A stretch of DNA of 55,881 bases from Acidobacteriaceae bacterium. Lineage in GTDB: Bacteria; Acidobacteriota; Terriglobia; Bryobacterales; Bryobacteraceae. Where the stretch lies: assembly GCA_019245255.1 (NCBI GenBank), contig JAFARV010000614.1:1-55881 (forward strand), in the 5' to 3' direction. Of this stretch, positions 31,836 to 40,557 are shown in pieces (the stretch's first letter is position 1; the number at the start of each line of letters is the position of its first letter). Both the position numbers and the translations under genes were made by a program. The notes under the pieces were generated by a model. That model was not told where the DNA came from and made no database searches. It saw only the letters and a program-made list of their open reading frames with translations.

Positions 31836-33260
31836 ATGACGACGACACTTAATCTTCTTGAACGGACAGGTCAGCTGATACATCATGGCGACGGGCGTTG
31901 CCGTCTGACTCCGAACCTCTGCGTCTGCGCAAGCGCAACAGGCTATTTCGATAAGCTAGACACCTCATCCAACCCGTGGGTGGCTACCGGCTGGGCCATC
32001 GACTTTGAGACACGCCAGTCTTGCGCTGATGTACTCGCCATACAGAATGGATGGGTACTTGATCATTCATCCTTCATTGCGTGCTCGCGGCCAGATGTCA
32101 ACGCCGCTTTTCGACTACCCTTAACCTTAAGATCCGGAATAACAGTGTCCCTCGCCGCTGATCCAAACTGCGGGCGCGTGTCTCTCTTGGGAGTCTTCGA
32201 CTCAGGGTCGGTCGCACTCCTCGCAGGACCGGGCGAGTGCGCACCTGCAAATCCGTGGACCCACAAAAGTGTCACCATCCCACTTGATGTGTGGCAACAG
32301 AAATTTCGTAAGACCCTGCATGCATTTCCTGACAGTTCACCATTTTGTAGTCTTTATTCACTCGATCCTGCTTACGACCCAAGAAGCTATTCAGGAGTTA
32401 CAACGCAGTTCCTAGAACAGTCCGATGTCTATCATGCCAAGTTCACAGACCATCGGCGCTGGACATATCTGCTCTCGCAAGCGCTATTTAGGTTGCAACT
32501 CGATGAATCCCGTGATATTTCTGTTCTCGATGTTGGCTCTGGTTCAGGCAACTCAGTTTATCCTATGCTTACGCTGTTGCCGACGGCAAGTATCGTAGCG
32601 ACTGACATCAGTCCACAACTGCTCGCTCTTTTACATAAACAGTTAAGTGTCACCGACCGTCAGCGGGTTTTAGCGGTGGCGATGGACGCCTCCCAACCGT
32701 TCCTTGCGCGGGAGTCCTTTGATCTTGTCGTTGGCGCGGCCATTCTCCATCACATAATGGATCCAAGTACGACGCTAGCGGCCTGTTGCGACGCTTTGAA
32801 GCCAACTGGTCACGCGATCTTTTTTGAGCCATTTGAAACGGGCTATGTTTTGCTTCGCTTCCTATATGAACAGCTTGTGAACAATTCAGATCGGTTCCGG
32901 CTTCCAGACACCGTCCGCCAAGTGCTTCAGGCGATCATTGTCGACATAACCGTCCGAACTGGCAGCGATAAAACCGCGGACCTCTATAAATCTTTAGATG
33001 ACAAATGGCAATTTACTAGAGCCTATTTTGAGCGCCAGCGCTCTCAATGCGGGTTTTCATCCCTGATGATATATCCATTGGATTCCCCTGTTGGCCAGTT
33101 CAGCGCGCAACTCAGGACTCACTTGCGCCTGTGCTTGAACGCTGGCCCCGAAAGTGTATCCGACTTGGTTTGGGAATTCGTCCGGGAATTCGAAGGACAT
33201 TTTTCGCCGGCTTCCGCTCCAGAACGGGCATTGGAGGCGTGTGTCATTTTTAGTAGATAG
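31836..33260 (+). CDS. Methyltransferase with N-terminal accessory domain
   Basis: The protein has 474 residues. Residues 25-140 repeat the domain found at the C terminus of the preceding membrane protein: a Cys-rich start, TGYFDKLD, VATGWAID, CSRPDVNAAFRLPL. Residues 225-340 are a class I SAM methyltransferase: DISVLDVGSGSGNS, ATDISPQLLALLHKQL, FDLVVGAAILHHIMD, HAIFFEPFE. The product may methylate a sugar or a chain end. The gap of 70 bases before it contains no terminator. Confidence 0.83.
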   Translation: MTTTLNLLERTGQLIHHGDGRCRLTPNLCVCASATGYFDKLDTSSNPWVATGWAIDFETRQSCADVLAIQNGWVLDHSSFIACSRPDVNAAFRLPLTLRSGITVSLAADPNCGRVSLLGVFDSGSVALLAGPGECAPANPWTHKSVTIPLDVWQQKFRKTLHAFPDSSPFCSLYSLDPAYDPRSYSGVTTQFLEQSDVYHAKFTDHRRWTYLLSQALFRLQLDESRDISVLDVGSGSGNSVYPMLTLLPTASIVATDISPQLLALLHKQLSVTDRQRVLAVAMDASQPFLARESFDLVVGAAILHHIMDPSTTLAACCDALKPTGHAIFFEPFETGYVLLRFLYEQLVNNSDRFRLPDTVRQVLQAIIVDITVRTGSDKTADLYKSLDDKWQFTRAYFERQRSQCGFSSLMIYPLDSPVGQFSAQLRTHLRLCLNAGPESVSDLVWEFVREFEGHFSPASAPERALEACVIFSR

Positions 33261-33274
33261 CGCGCACCCGGAAC

Positions 33275-33964
33275 ATGCAATCCACCAAGTCCTCATCTGA
33301 ATCATCTGTTCTTGCTTCCGATCTCCAGAAGATCTACGCCGCACGGTTTGCCGGAAATGAGGAATATCGAATGCGGATTTGGCGGGTCTTGGTCGAGGAC
33401 TTCTTTTCACAATGGGTCCAGCCGTCGCATAGCGTTCTGGATCTTGGAGCGGGGTATTGTGAGTTTATCAACAATGTTACGGCGGCGCGGCGCTTTGCGA
33501 TGGATCTGAATCCGTCCGCTCGCAGTCTCGTTTCTCCGGGAACCGAGTTTATTGAGCAGGATTGCAGCTTGCGATGGCAGATACCTGACAAGTCTCTAGA
33601 CATAGTCTTCACGAGTAATTTCTTCGAACACTTACCTACAAAACAGGCGCTACAGTCGACTCTGTCCGAAGCGTATAGATGCCTAAAGTCCGACGGCCTG
33701 TTAATTGCGGTCGGACCCAACATCAAATTCTTGACCGGCGAGTATTGGGACTTCTTTGATCATCATCTGCCGCTGACAGAACGATCTCTGTCAGAGGTGT
33801 TGCTCATGGCCGGCTACCACATCAACCTTGCTGTGCCCAAGTTTCTTCCGTACACCATGTCGCATGGACGTCAGCCGCCAATCTGGTCGGTACGGGTCTA
33901 TCTAAAGTTACGGCCGCTGTGGAGACTCCTCGGTCGTCAATTTCTAATTGTGGCACAAAAGTAG
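33275..33964 (+). CDS. SAM-dependent methyltransferase
   Basis: This 229-residue class I methyltransferase shows VLDLGAGYCEFINN as the SAM loop, AMDLNPSA, IEQDC and FTSNFFEHLPTKQAL, then YRCLKSDGLLIAVGPN. The C-terminal part is basic and amphipathic (VRVYLKLRPLWRLLGRQFLIV), perhaps membrane-associated. It is the last rightward gene before the oppositely oriented giant NHL/tectonin gene; the stops are 27 bases apart. Confidence 0.87.
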   Translation: MQSTKSSSESSVLASDLQKIYAARFAGNEEYRMRIWRVLVEDFFSQWVQPSHSVLDLGAGYCEFINNVTAARRFAMDLNPSARSLVSPGTEFIEQDCSLRWQIPDKSLDIVFTSNFFEHLPTKQALQSTLSEAYRCLKSDGLLIAVGPNIKFLTGEYWDFFDHHLPLTERSLSEVLLMAGYHINLAVPKFLPYTMSHGRQPPIWSVRVYLKLRPLWRLLGRQFLIVAQK

Positions 33965-33991
33965 GTGTCATACCTCACGCGCATCTGACAT

Positions 33992-36900
33992 CTACCAGTA
34001 TCGGTAAATGGATCCCGATGCAGTTATTCCCCATATTGTTGTGCCTGAACCGATCGTTATTTGGCTTAGCAATCCTGGTATCTGCACCCACTGTTGTGAC
34101 TGCGCATCGAAATTATAAATGTTGCCGTTGGCGTCGATTGCCGAGGCGGCCCCATCGAAGGCCGCCGCTACACTGGCAAATTGCTGCGAGCCGGCTTGCC
34201 AAGAGTAAGCAGTAACGTTCCAATGAAACACATTGCCAGCAGCATCGAGAGCCCATACGTTGTTATTTGAGCCCGCAATTACTTGAGTAAAATGTCCCGG
34301 TAGTAAGTTCCATGTCTGGGCCTGAGAATTCAACCGGTAAACCGATCCACCGGAGTTTATACCCCAGACAGAACCGTCAGCGCCGACAGAAAGCTGCGTT
34401 AGCAACCCTGGAATGTTGTCCCACTTTTGGGTCACAGCGTTGAACCGATAGATATACCCGCCCCGATTTATACCCCATACCGATCCATCTCCTCCGACAG
34501 AGAGCTGTGTTAGCAACCCTGGAATGTAGTCCCAGTTCTGAGTAGCACTATTAAACCTATAAATATACCCGCCTGCATTGATTCCCCACACATTTCCGTC
34601 GGTTCCGACGGCAAGCTGCGAAAGCAGCCCAGGCATCTGCCGCCAATTCCCTGTGAGCGGATTGAAGTAGTAAATCTGATTTCCGCTTGCCAGACCCCAG
34701 ACATTGCCGTCGGATGCCGCAACCACCTGATGTAGAAGGCCAGGAATTTGATGGAAAGTATGAGCTGTCTGCTCCCAGACATCGAAGATGTAGATCTGGC
34801 CAGCCGCATCAAGACCCCACATCGATCCGTCCTCGATTGCAGAAATGTGTTTCAGTGCACCTGTAACTTGCACCCATCCTTGTGTTTGCTCATCAAACTT
34901 AAAAATCCCGCCCGAAGCATCCAAAGCCCAAACGCTGTCTGCAGATCCAACGCTAACAGTCGCCATATTTCCCTGAATTGATTCCCAATTCTGAATTGAG
35001 CGACTAAAATGATATACGTGCCCAGCGGGATTAATACCCCACACGTCTCCGTCCGCGCCAACAGCAAGAGTCGACAACCAGCCTGGAACCTGCTCAAAAC
35101 GTTGGAGGCCGACATTAAATCGATAAATCTGGCCGGCTAAATTAATGCCCCAGACGGCGCCGTCAAACCCGACAGCGATCTGACTGAGAAGACCCTGAAT
35201 CCACGACCAAGATTGAGCGCTCCGGTCAAAGTGGTAAATGGAGCCGTTATTCAGTCCCCAGGTGTCTCCATCCGCGCCGAGTGCAATATCAGTGAGAACA
35301 CCGGGTATATTGTCCCATTTTTGACTGGACGAATTGAATCGGTAAATGCTACCTGAGAACCCCAAGCCCCAAACAGAACCATCATTACCAGCTACAACCT
35401 TCGAAAGCCACCCCGGAATGTTCCGCCACGTTTGTGATTGCAAATCAAATGTGTAAATACTATTTCCACTAGTGATTCCCCAGATATTGGCAGACCCTGC
35501 TGAAACTGCGGCAAGATTACCAGGAACATACTGTCCCGCGCCTAACCCTGACAGACTTACTATTACGGCGCCCGTCATAGAACTGGTTGCTATGGTTAAT
35601 GATGCCGTGCGTAATCCAGACGTTAAGGGGCGGAATGAAATTGTGATCTGACATGCCAGTCCGGGTAAAAGGGCGGAAGTGCAGCCAGACGCCACGCTAA
35701 AATCGGACGCATTTGCTCCATTCAGAGTAATACTGATGATTTCCAGCGTGGTAGTTCCGCTATTGGAGAGTGTAAGGGTATCCAAGCTTGTAGCGGTGGG
35801 CATGGTTGGTGGGAATGTTACTGCGGCGGTATCAATGGAGGCGGATCCTGAGGGTATTGCGACTCCGCTTAATCCCACCATCTGCGGCGAACTCGCCAAC
35901 GCATCTGTAATTGCAATCGCTGCCGACTGGCTTCCCAGCGCAGTGGGGGCAAAGGATACCGACACGGTACAACTGCTCCGCGCCGCAACCGTCCCGCATG
36001 TATTGCCGGTGATCTGAAACGCAGTTGCGTTTGCGCCCGTCAGCCAGATGCTTGAAATGTTCAAGGTAGCTGATCCGGTATTCGTTATCGTCAATGTCTG
36101 CGCGGCGCTCGTACTTCCAACCGCTTGCGATGCAAAGGTCAATGCCGACGGGCTGATCTGTATCTGCGGAACCGGCCCCGACACACCTGACCCGCTGAGA
36201 CTGATCGCCTGGCTCCCTGCGTTGGTACTGAATGCAAGGGTGCCGGTTGTTGCTCCCGCCGCGCCGGGCACTGACTCGATCGGGAGCACGCAACTACCGC
36301 CGGCAGCGACCACCGAAGTAGCAGTGCAAGCAAGCGAATTCGACGGGTCTTCGCGGAACCCGGCCGGAACATTCAATGCAGAAAAGTTGAGCGGCTTGTT
36401 CCCGATGTTGAAGACCGTTTGCGATTGAGGCGCACTGAAGAGACCGGCAGTCACCGGGTTGAACGTCATTGCCTGGGCGCCAAATGTCACCTCACGAATC
36501 AGGTTGTTCCCGGTATCCGTAATGAAGATGTGTCCTGCGCCGTCGAGCCCAAGATTATTTGGTGCGTTTAGCTCCGCGAGCAACGGCGATCCGCCATCGC
36601 CGGCAAGGCCAGCCGTGCCGTTTCCGGCTATCGTTATGATCGCGCCGGTTGCGGCCGAAACCTCACGAACCGCATTGCTGTGCAGACCCGAATCGGCAAT
36701 GTACACGTTGCCTGCCGCATCGACCTTTACGCCAACAGGGCTCTCAAGCGAAGCCTGGGTCGCCAGTCCGCCGTCACCGGAATATCCGGCATTACCGTTT
36801 CCGGCGAAGGGAACCGTTACACCCGGCGCTGACAGCACAACTGAGCGGATAGCATGGTGGCCGGTATCGGCGATATACAGAACATTGCCGCCGGGATCGA

Positions 36901-37804
36901 GTGCGATGCCGCGTGGACTCGCTAAGCTGCCGTCGGCACCCGCAACGGTCGAGATGTTGCCGCTCGTATCTACTTTGCGAATCAGACCATTGCCTGTGTC
37001 AGCAATAAACACGTTCCCGAGGCCGTCTACCGCCACATCGCTCGGTGCGGAGAGGGACCCGCTTGTCGCCGGCCCACCGTCGCCGACGCTGCCGCTTGAT
37101 GGATGGCCGCCACCCGCAACAACCGCCCCCCTCGCGGTAAACGCGTTGATCTCGACAACAACGTTGTTCTGCGCATCCGCGACATAGATATTTCCAGCAC
37201 CATCGAGGGCCAGGCCGGTAGGCGCGGCCAAGGTGACGCCAGTCATGGAAACCGTGCTGATGAAACCGCCGCTGACGAGTCGTATGGCCTCATGCACCGT
37301 ATCCGACACGAACAGGTTCCCGGCCGGATCCACCGCGATGCCTTCCGGATCCCAGAGCCCGTTATTCGTCCCGGGAACGGTGGCGATGGTGCCCGGATAG
37401 ATCGCAATCTCAGGGCCCAGGCCGAGGCCGGACAGCAATGCGGTCGCGACAACCGTACCAGTAGTGTTCTTAACGATCAGTGCAGCTTTGCGAAAACCGG
37501 GTAATTGGGGCGAAAACGTTACGTGAACAGAACAGGAGGTTGGCTGCTGGCAAACGGAGGATCCGATTGCGAAATCGCCGGAGTAGTTGATTGAAAACGT
37601 TGGGTCTGCGGATAAGCCGGGAATCGAAATAGCGATATCCATTGCCCCGGACCCTCCGACCTGGACCGGCGAGCCGAAGTTTTGAGGTGGCAGGACCGTC
37701 AGAGCACCCGCTGACGACGCAACCAGCGTCAAACAGGCAAGTAATCGTAACCGCGAGCAGCCGCTTGCGACTTTGAATCTGTTCTTGAGTGCGCACACGA
37801 ACAC
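33992..37804 (-). CDS. Giant secreted NHL / choice-of-anchor / tectonin-repeat protein
   Basis: The 1270-residue protein starts with GTG at 37804 and a signal peptide (LRLLACLTLVASSAGA). Residues about 120-440 are NHL-type propeller repeats (GIAVDPAGNLFVSDT, ANNLGLDGAGHIFITDTGN). Residues 440-780 hold Hydin-like beta-sandwich domains ('choice-of-anchor D': ISPSALTFASQAVGS, TNTGSATLNISS). Residues about 790-1270 are roughly 14 tectonin-like repeats of about 37 residues (VWGINAGGYIYRFNSATQNW). All parts are beta structures suited to binding glycans or surface ligands. It has no visible anchor or PEP-CTERM. Lying inside the polysaccharide locus, it may be a matrix or polysaccharide-binding protein. 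This is inference. Confidence 0.88.
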   Translation of the reverse strand: MFVCALKNRFKVASGCSRLRLLACLTLVASSAGALTVLPPQNFGSPVQVGGSGAMDIAISIPGLSADPTFSINYSGDFAIGSSVCQQPTSCSVHVTFSPQLPGFRKAALIVKNTTGTVVATALLSGLGLGPEIAIYPGTIATVPGTNNGLWDPEGIAVDPAGNLFVSDTVHEAIRLVSGGFISTVSMTGVTLAAPTGLALDGAGNIYVADAQNNVVVEINAFTARGAVVAGGGHPSSGSVGDGGPATSGSLSAPSDVAVDGLGNVFIADTGNGLIRKVDTSGNISTVAGADGSLASPRGIALDPGGNVLYIADTGHHAIRSVVLSAPGVTVPFAGNGNAGYSGDGGLATQASLESPVGVKVDAAGNVYIADSGLHSNAVREVSAATGAIITIAGNGTAGLAGDGGSPLLAELNAPNNLGLDGAGHIFITDTGNNLIREVTFGAQAMTFNPVTAGLFSAPQSQTVFNIGNKPLNFSALNVPAGFREDPSNSLACTATSVVAAGGSCVLPIESVPGAAGATTGTLAFSTNAGSQAISLSGSGVSGPVPQIQISPSALTFASQAVGSTSAAQTLTITNTGSATLNISSIWLTGANATAFQITGNTCGTVAARSSCTVSVSFAPTALGSQSAAIAITDALASSPQMVGLSGVAIPSGSASIDTAAVTFPPTMPTATSLDTLTLSNSGTTTLEIISITLNGANASDFSVASGCTSALLPGLACQITISFRPLTSGLRTASLTIATSSMTGAVIVSLSGLGAGQYVPGNLAAVSAGSANIWGITSGNSIYTFDLQSQTWRNIPGWLSKVVAGNDGSVWGLGFSGSIYRFNSSSQKWDNIPGVLTDIALGADGDTWGLNNGSIYHFDRSAQSWSWIQGLLSQIAVGFDGAVWGINLAGQIYRFNVGLQRFEQVPGWLSTLAVGADGDVWGINPAGHVYHFSRSIQNWESIQGNMATVSVGSADSVWALDASGGIFKFDEQTQGWVQVTGALKHISAIEDGSMWGLDAAGQIYIFDVWEQTAHTFHQIPGLLHQVVAASDGNVWGLASGNQIYYFNPLTGNWRQMPGLLSQLAVGTDGNVWGINAGGYIYRFNSATQNWDYIPGLLTQLSVGGDGSVWGINRGGYIYRFNAVTQKWDNIPGLLTQLSVGADGSVWGINSGGSVYRLNSQAQTWNLLPGHFTQVIAGSNNNVWALDAAGNVFHWNVTAYSWQAGSQQFASVAAAFDGAASAIDANGNIYNFDAQSQQWVQIPGLLSQITIGSGTTIWGITASGSIYRYW
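34010..35540. repeat. Tandem coding repeats for tectonin units
   Basis: About 14 units of roughly 111-114 bases encode the tectonin propeller blades. Most are diverged, but the three between about 34320 and 34650 are nearly identical at DNA level (each carries the CAACCCTGGAATGT..TCCCA and GATTTATACCCCA/ATACCCCA blocks), pointing to recent duplication or gene conversion of blades. Confidence 0.8.
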
Positions 37805-37882
37805 AACTCATATCGGCCAAACGACTCCGTATTCCACATGTAAGGAGAACAGGCTAAGATCCGGGCGTGCACCCTACTACTA

Positions 37883-38431
37883 CTACGCACCTACAGCCCG
37901 GCGTATACTGATCAGCCCACGGCTTTCGAGGGTCCTCAATACACGCTCGGCACTCTCCTCGGGCGTCTGTAGAGCGGAATGAATGACGATTTCAGGAGCG
38001 ACAGGTGGCTCATAAGGATCCGAAATTCCTGTGAAGTTCGCGATTTCTCCCGCCAACGCCTTCTTGTATAAACCTTTGACATCACGCTCAATGAGCGTAC
38101 ACAGCGGACATTCCACATACACTTCGATGAAATTCTCGACACGGGATCGAACGTATTCGCGAGATTCGCGATAGGGAGAAATCGCCGCGACGATCGCAAT
38201 GACACCAATCCGGGACAACAGTTCACATACAAAGCCGATCCGGCGCACATTCTCGTCCCGGTCAGCCTTGGTGAAACCGAGATCCTTGCACAGATGGGTA
38301 CGGACCACATCTCCATCCAGCAATTCGACCGCGCTACCCGCCTCTCGAAGGGTCCGCTCGACAAGACGAGACACGGTGCTCTTACCAGCTCCGGACATGC
38401 CGGTGAACCACAACGTGAAACCTTGAGCCAT
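37883..38431 (-). CDS. cysC: Adenylylsulfate (APS) kinase
   Basis: The 182-residue protein is a full-length APS kinase: Walker A GMSGAGKST at residues 11-19, ELLDGDVVRTHLCKDLGF, DENVRRIGFV, AAISPYRESRE and FIEVYVECPL. It phosphorylates APS to PAPS. No sulfate adenylyltransferase (CysD/N or Sat) or PAPS reductase is adjacent, and the gene stands inside an exopolysaccharide locus. Supplying PAPS for sulfation of the polysaccharide is therefore one possible role; no sulfotransferase was recognised in the window. General sulfate assimilation is the alternative. Confidence 0.92.
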   Translation of the reverse strand: MAQGFTLWFTGMSGAGKSTVSRLVERTLREAGSAVELLDGDVVRTHLCKDLGFTKADRDENVRRIGFVCELLSRIGVIAIVAAISPYRESREYVRSRVENFIEVYVECPLCTLIERDVKGLYKKALAGEIANFTGISDPYEPPVAPEIVIHSALQTPEESAERVLRTLESRGLISIRRAVGA

Positions 38432-38957
38432 AAGTCTCCGGGGCGCGCGCCAGGCAAAGACCTTTCAATTCTCGCGCAGGCCACTGATAAGAGAAGCTTA
38501 TTCAGGTTACGTTGGCGGAGCAATCGCAAAGAGAACAGGCCTCAATTCAAGGCCCGAGGTCCACGCAAACGATTTGTGGTGTGTACTCAGGCGTACTTGA
38601 AATTTGAGGAATAGGGGAGAGTCGCGGAAGGTCCCTATCGTTCGACGGCTTCCAACTCGCGCAGTATGATGACGGATCTTGGAACAGATGCCACTCTGAT
38701 CTTTTGCTGTGGACGAACCAATTGAATGACCTTTACCGCGACGCTCAGCGCGACGGATATCGAAGTCAGGCACACGTAATCTTTCACCCGGGCGACCATA
38801 CTTTGCTTTGAACCCTATAGAATGCACGCAGCGGGCCATGGACGAGAGCGCGTAAACAACTGATTCCGCAGGGTATTTTGAGACTCGCCTTTGCCCGGCC
38901 CAGTGCCGAAATTCGAGGCCAATTCCCAAATCTTTGCACTTTGGTAAACGAGCTAAG
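38432..38957. other. 526-base spacer between cysC and the response regulator gene
   Basis: This gap between two leftward genes has no clear gene, repeat or strong terminator. It must hold the cysC promoter. One 54-codon frame with a hydrophobic centre (38635-38799, minus) is the only item worth listing. I found no -24/-12 sigma-54 promoter here. Confidence 0.4.
38635..38799 (-). CDS. Doubtful 54-residue ORF
   Basis: The frame starts at the ATG at 38799 and ends at 38635. The product has a moderately hydrophobic stretch (VCLTSISVALSVAVKVIQLV) flanked by basic residues, then VRPQQKIRVASVPRSVIIL. The ribosome binding site is weak (AGGG about 13 bases upstream). It could be a small membrane protein, a relic of a larger gene, or noise. 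Confidence 0.2.
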   Translation of the reverse strand: MVARVKDYVCLTSISVALSVAVKVIQLVRPQQKIRVASVPRSVIILRELEAVER

Positions 38958-40529
38958 TTATCCTGCAACTGCGCTCTTCTCGCCGATACCAAGCTTCTTC
39001 ATTTTGTAGAGGAGCGCCTTGTAATCGATATTCAAGAGAGAAGCCGCCTGTTTGCGGTTCCAGAAACTAGAGTTCAGAGCCGCGATGATCGCTTCCGTTT
39101 CCGCCGCTCGGTGCTCATCACGCACCTTCGACAGGGCCGGCACCATGTCTGCACCCTGCATTACGTCAGGAATGGCAAGCGGGCGCGCCGGGCTCAAAAC
39201 GGTATCCGGTACGCGAACCGGAGCGATGTTGTCAGCTTCTATCGAACGGAACGGCGCCTCGCGTCTACTGATCGGCCTTACTTTGTCCGGCACCATATCC
39301 GGCCAGCTTTGTTCCGGCAGAACAACGGTGTTTGTCACTTGTGCGGCCGCTATCACGGCGTGGGTACCTTTGCGGGCGCGCTGCCGGATCTCTTCTGCCA
39401 GTGCGCCGGGGTTTCGCAGTACCAGATACTTCTGAACCACGTTCTCAAGCTCGCGAACATTACCCGGCCAAGTATGCTCCAAAAAGACCTGCTTCAACAT
39501 GCCTGGCATATCCAACGCCGGAGCGTCAGCGTTGGCATATTTGTTGATGAAGAATTCGGCGAGCGGCAAGATTTCATCGCGGCGTTCCCGCAGCGGTGGA
39601 ATCTGAATATCGATAATGTTCAATCGGTAATACAGATCCTCGCGAAAGCGCCCTTCTCGAATCGCCTTGTCGAAATCGCAGTGGGAAGCAGCCATGACCC
39701 GCACGTCCACTCGCGAGGTCTCTTTTGCGCCGAGCCGATGGAACTCCCGATCCTGAAGCACCTGCAGCAATTTTGCTTGGAGCTTGACATCCATGTCGCC
39801 GATTTCATCCAGCAAAATCGTGCCGCCCTTCGCCATCTCGAACTTTCCGGGCGTGCTCTTAAACGCACCCGTGAACGCGCCCTTTTCATACCCGAAAAGC
39901 TCACTCTCCACCAGTTCGGAGGGCAGGGCGGCACAGTTCAATTTCAGAAATGGCCGGCTTGCGCGCCGGGAACGCGCATGTAAACTGCGCGCAATCACCT
40001 CTTTCCCGACCCCTGTTTCACCGTGCAACAGCACAGGAACGTCGGAGGACCCGATGCGTTCGAGCAACGCAGTGATCCGTTGCGACCATGCTCCCGATAC
40101 GGCCAGCGGCCGCTCCGATGTCGATCCGTCTGCACTGCTGTTCTCAGCGGGTTTTAGCGGGAGCGCGATGTCGAGGGCCTTTTCAATTGCCCTCCTGAGC
40201 TCGTCATGCGCAATTGGCTTTGAGACAAAATCCTTGGCGCCCTCCGTCATTGCCGCTACGACATCTCTGGGTGTCGCCGCCGCTGACATCATCACCACCG
40301 GTACATCGGGCGTAAGCTCACGGATAGTCTTCAGCGTATCGATGCCATCTCTAACCGGCATGAACACGTCCAGAAGCAGCAAGGAGTATCGCGCCGGGTT
40401 CTCCCTTACCAGCGACACCACCTCCTCACCCGTCTGTGCACACTCCACGTGCAAACCATACACAGTAAGTGCCAGTTTGAGGTAATTTCTAATCTCGCAC
40501 TCATCTTCAGCAACCAACACGGTGTACAT
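38958..40529 (-). CDS. Sigma-54-dependent response regulator (PrsR/NtrC-like)
   Basis: The 523-residue protein has a receiver domain with D54 (LLLDVFMP), acidic D9 and K104 (VSKPI). The AAA+ domain has Walker A GETGVGKE near 170 and the sigma-54-contact loop GAFTGA at 217-222. The Fis-type helix-turn-helix is at about 475-515 (NRKQAASLLNIDYKALLYKM). It should activate sigma-54 promoters when phosphorylated by the kinase encoded just upstream (28-base gap). In exosortase/PEP-CTERM systems a regulator of this layout (PrsR) controls the surface-protein regulon. Two -24/-12 sites at 43342-43412 are likely local targets. Confidence 0.93.
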   Translation of the reverse strand: MYTVLVAEDECEIRNYLKLALTVYGLHVECAQTGEEVVSLVRENPARYSLLLLDVFMPVRDGIDTLKTIRELTPDVPVVMMSAAATPRDVVAAMTEGAKDFVSKPIAHDELRRAIEKALDIALPLKPAENSSADGSTSERPLAVSGAWSQRITALLERIGSSDVPVLLHGETGVGKEVIARSLHARSRRASRPFLKLNCAALPSELVESELFGYEKGAFTGAFKSTPGKFEMAKGGTILLDEIGDMDVKLQAKLLQVLQDREFHRLGAKETSRVDVRVMAASHCDFDKAIREGRFREDLYYRLNIIDIQIPPLRERRDEILPLAEFFINKYANADAPALDMPGMLKQVFLEHTWPGNVRELENVVQKYLVLRNPGALAEEIRQRARKGTHAVIAAAQVTNTVVLPEQSWPDMVPDKVRPISRREAPFRSIEADNIAPVRVPDTVLSPARPLAIPDVMQGADMVPALSKVRDEHRAAETEAIIAALNSSFWNRKQAASLLNIDYKALLYKMKKLGIGEKSAVAG

Positions 40530-40557
40530 AGAAATAACTGTTAGGGACCGAAATCTT

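Noticed and set aside
34320..34650. CRISPR-like regular repeats
   Set aside because: The units are about 111 bases, in frame and coding for tectonin blades; no short identical repeats with unique spacers.
35679..37187. Long plus-strand frames (112, 126 and 242 codons)
   Set aside because: They lie opposite the NHL and Hydin-like repeats of the 1270-residue gene and mirror its repeat period; no ribosome binding site or domain.
38507..38992. 161-codon minus-strand frame
   Set aside because: It overlaps the end of the sigma-54 regulator gene in another frame and has Arg/Ser-rich shadow composition without a ribosome binding site.
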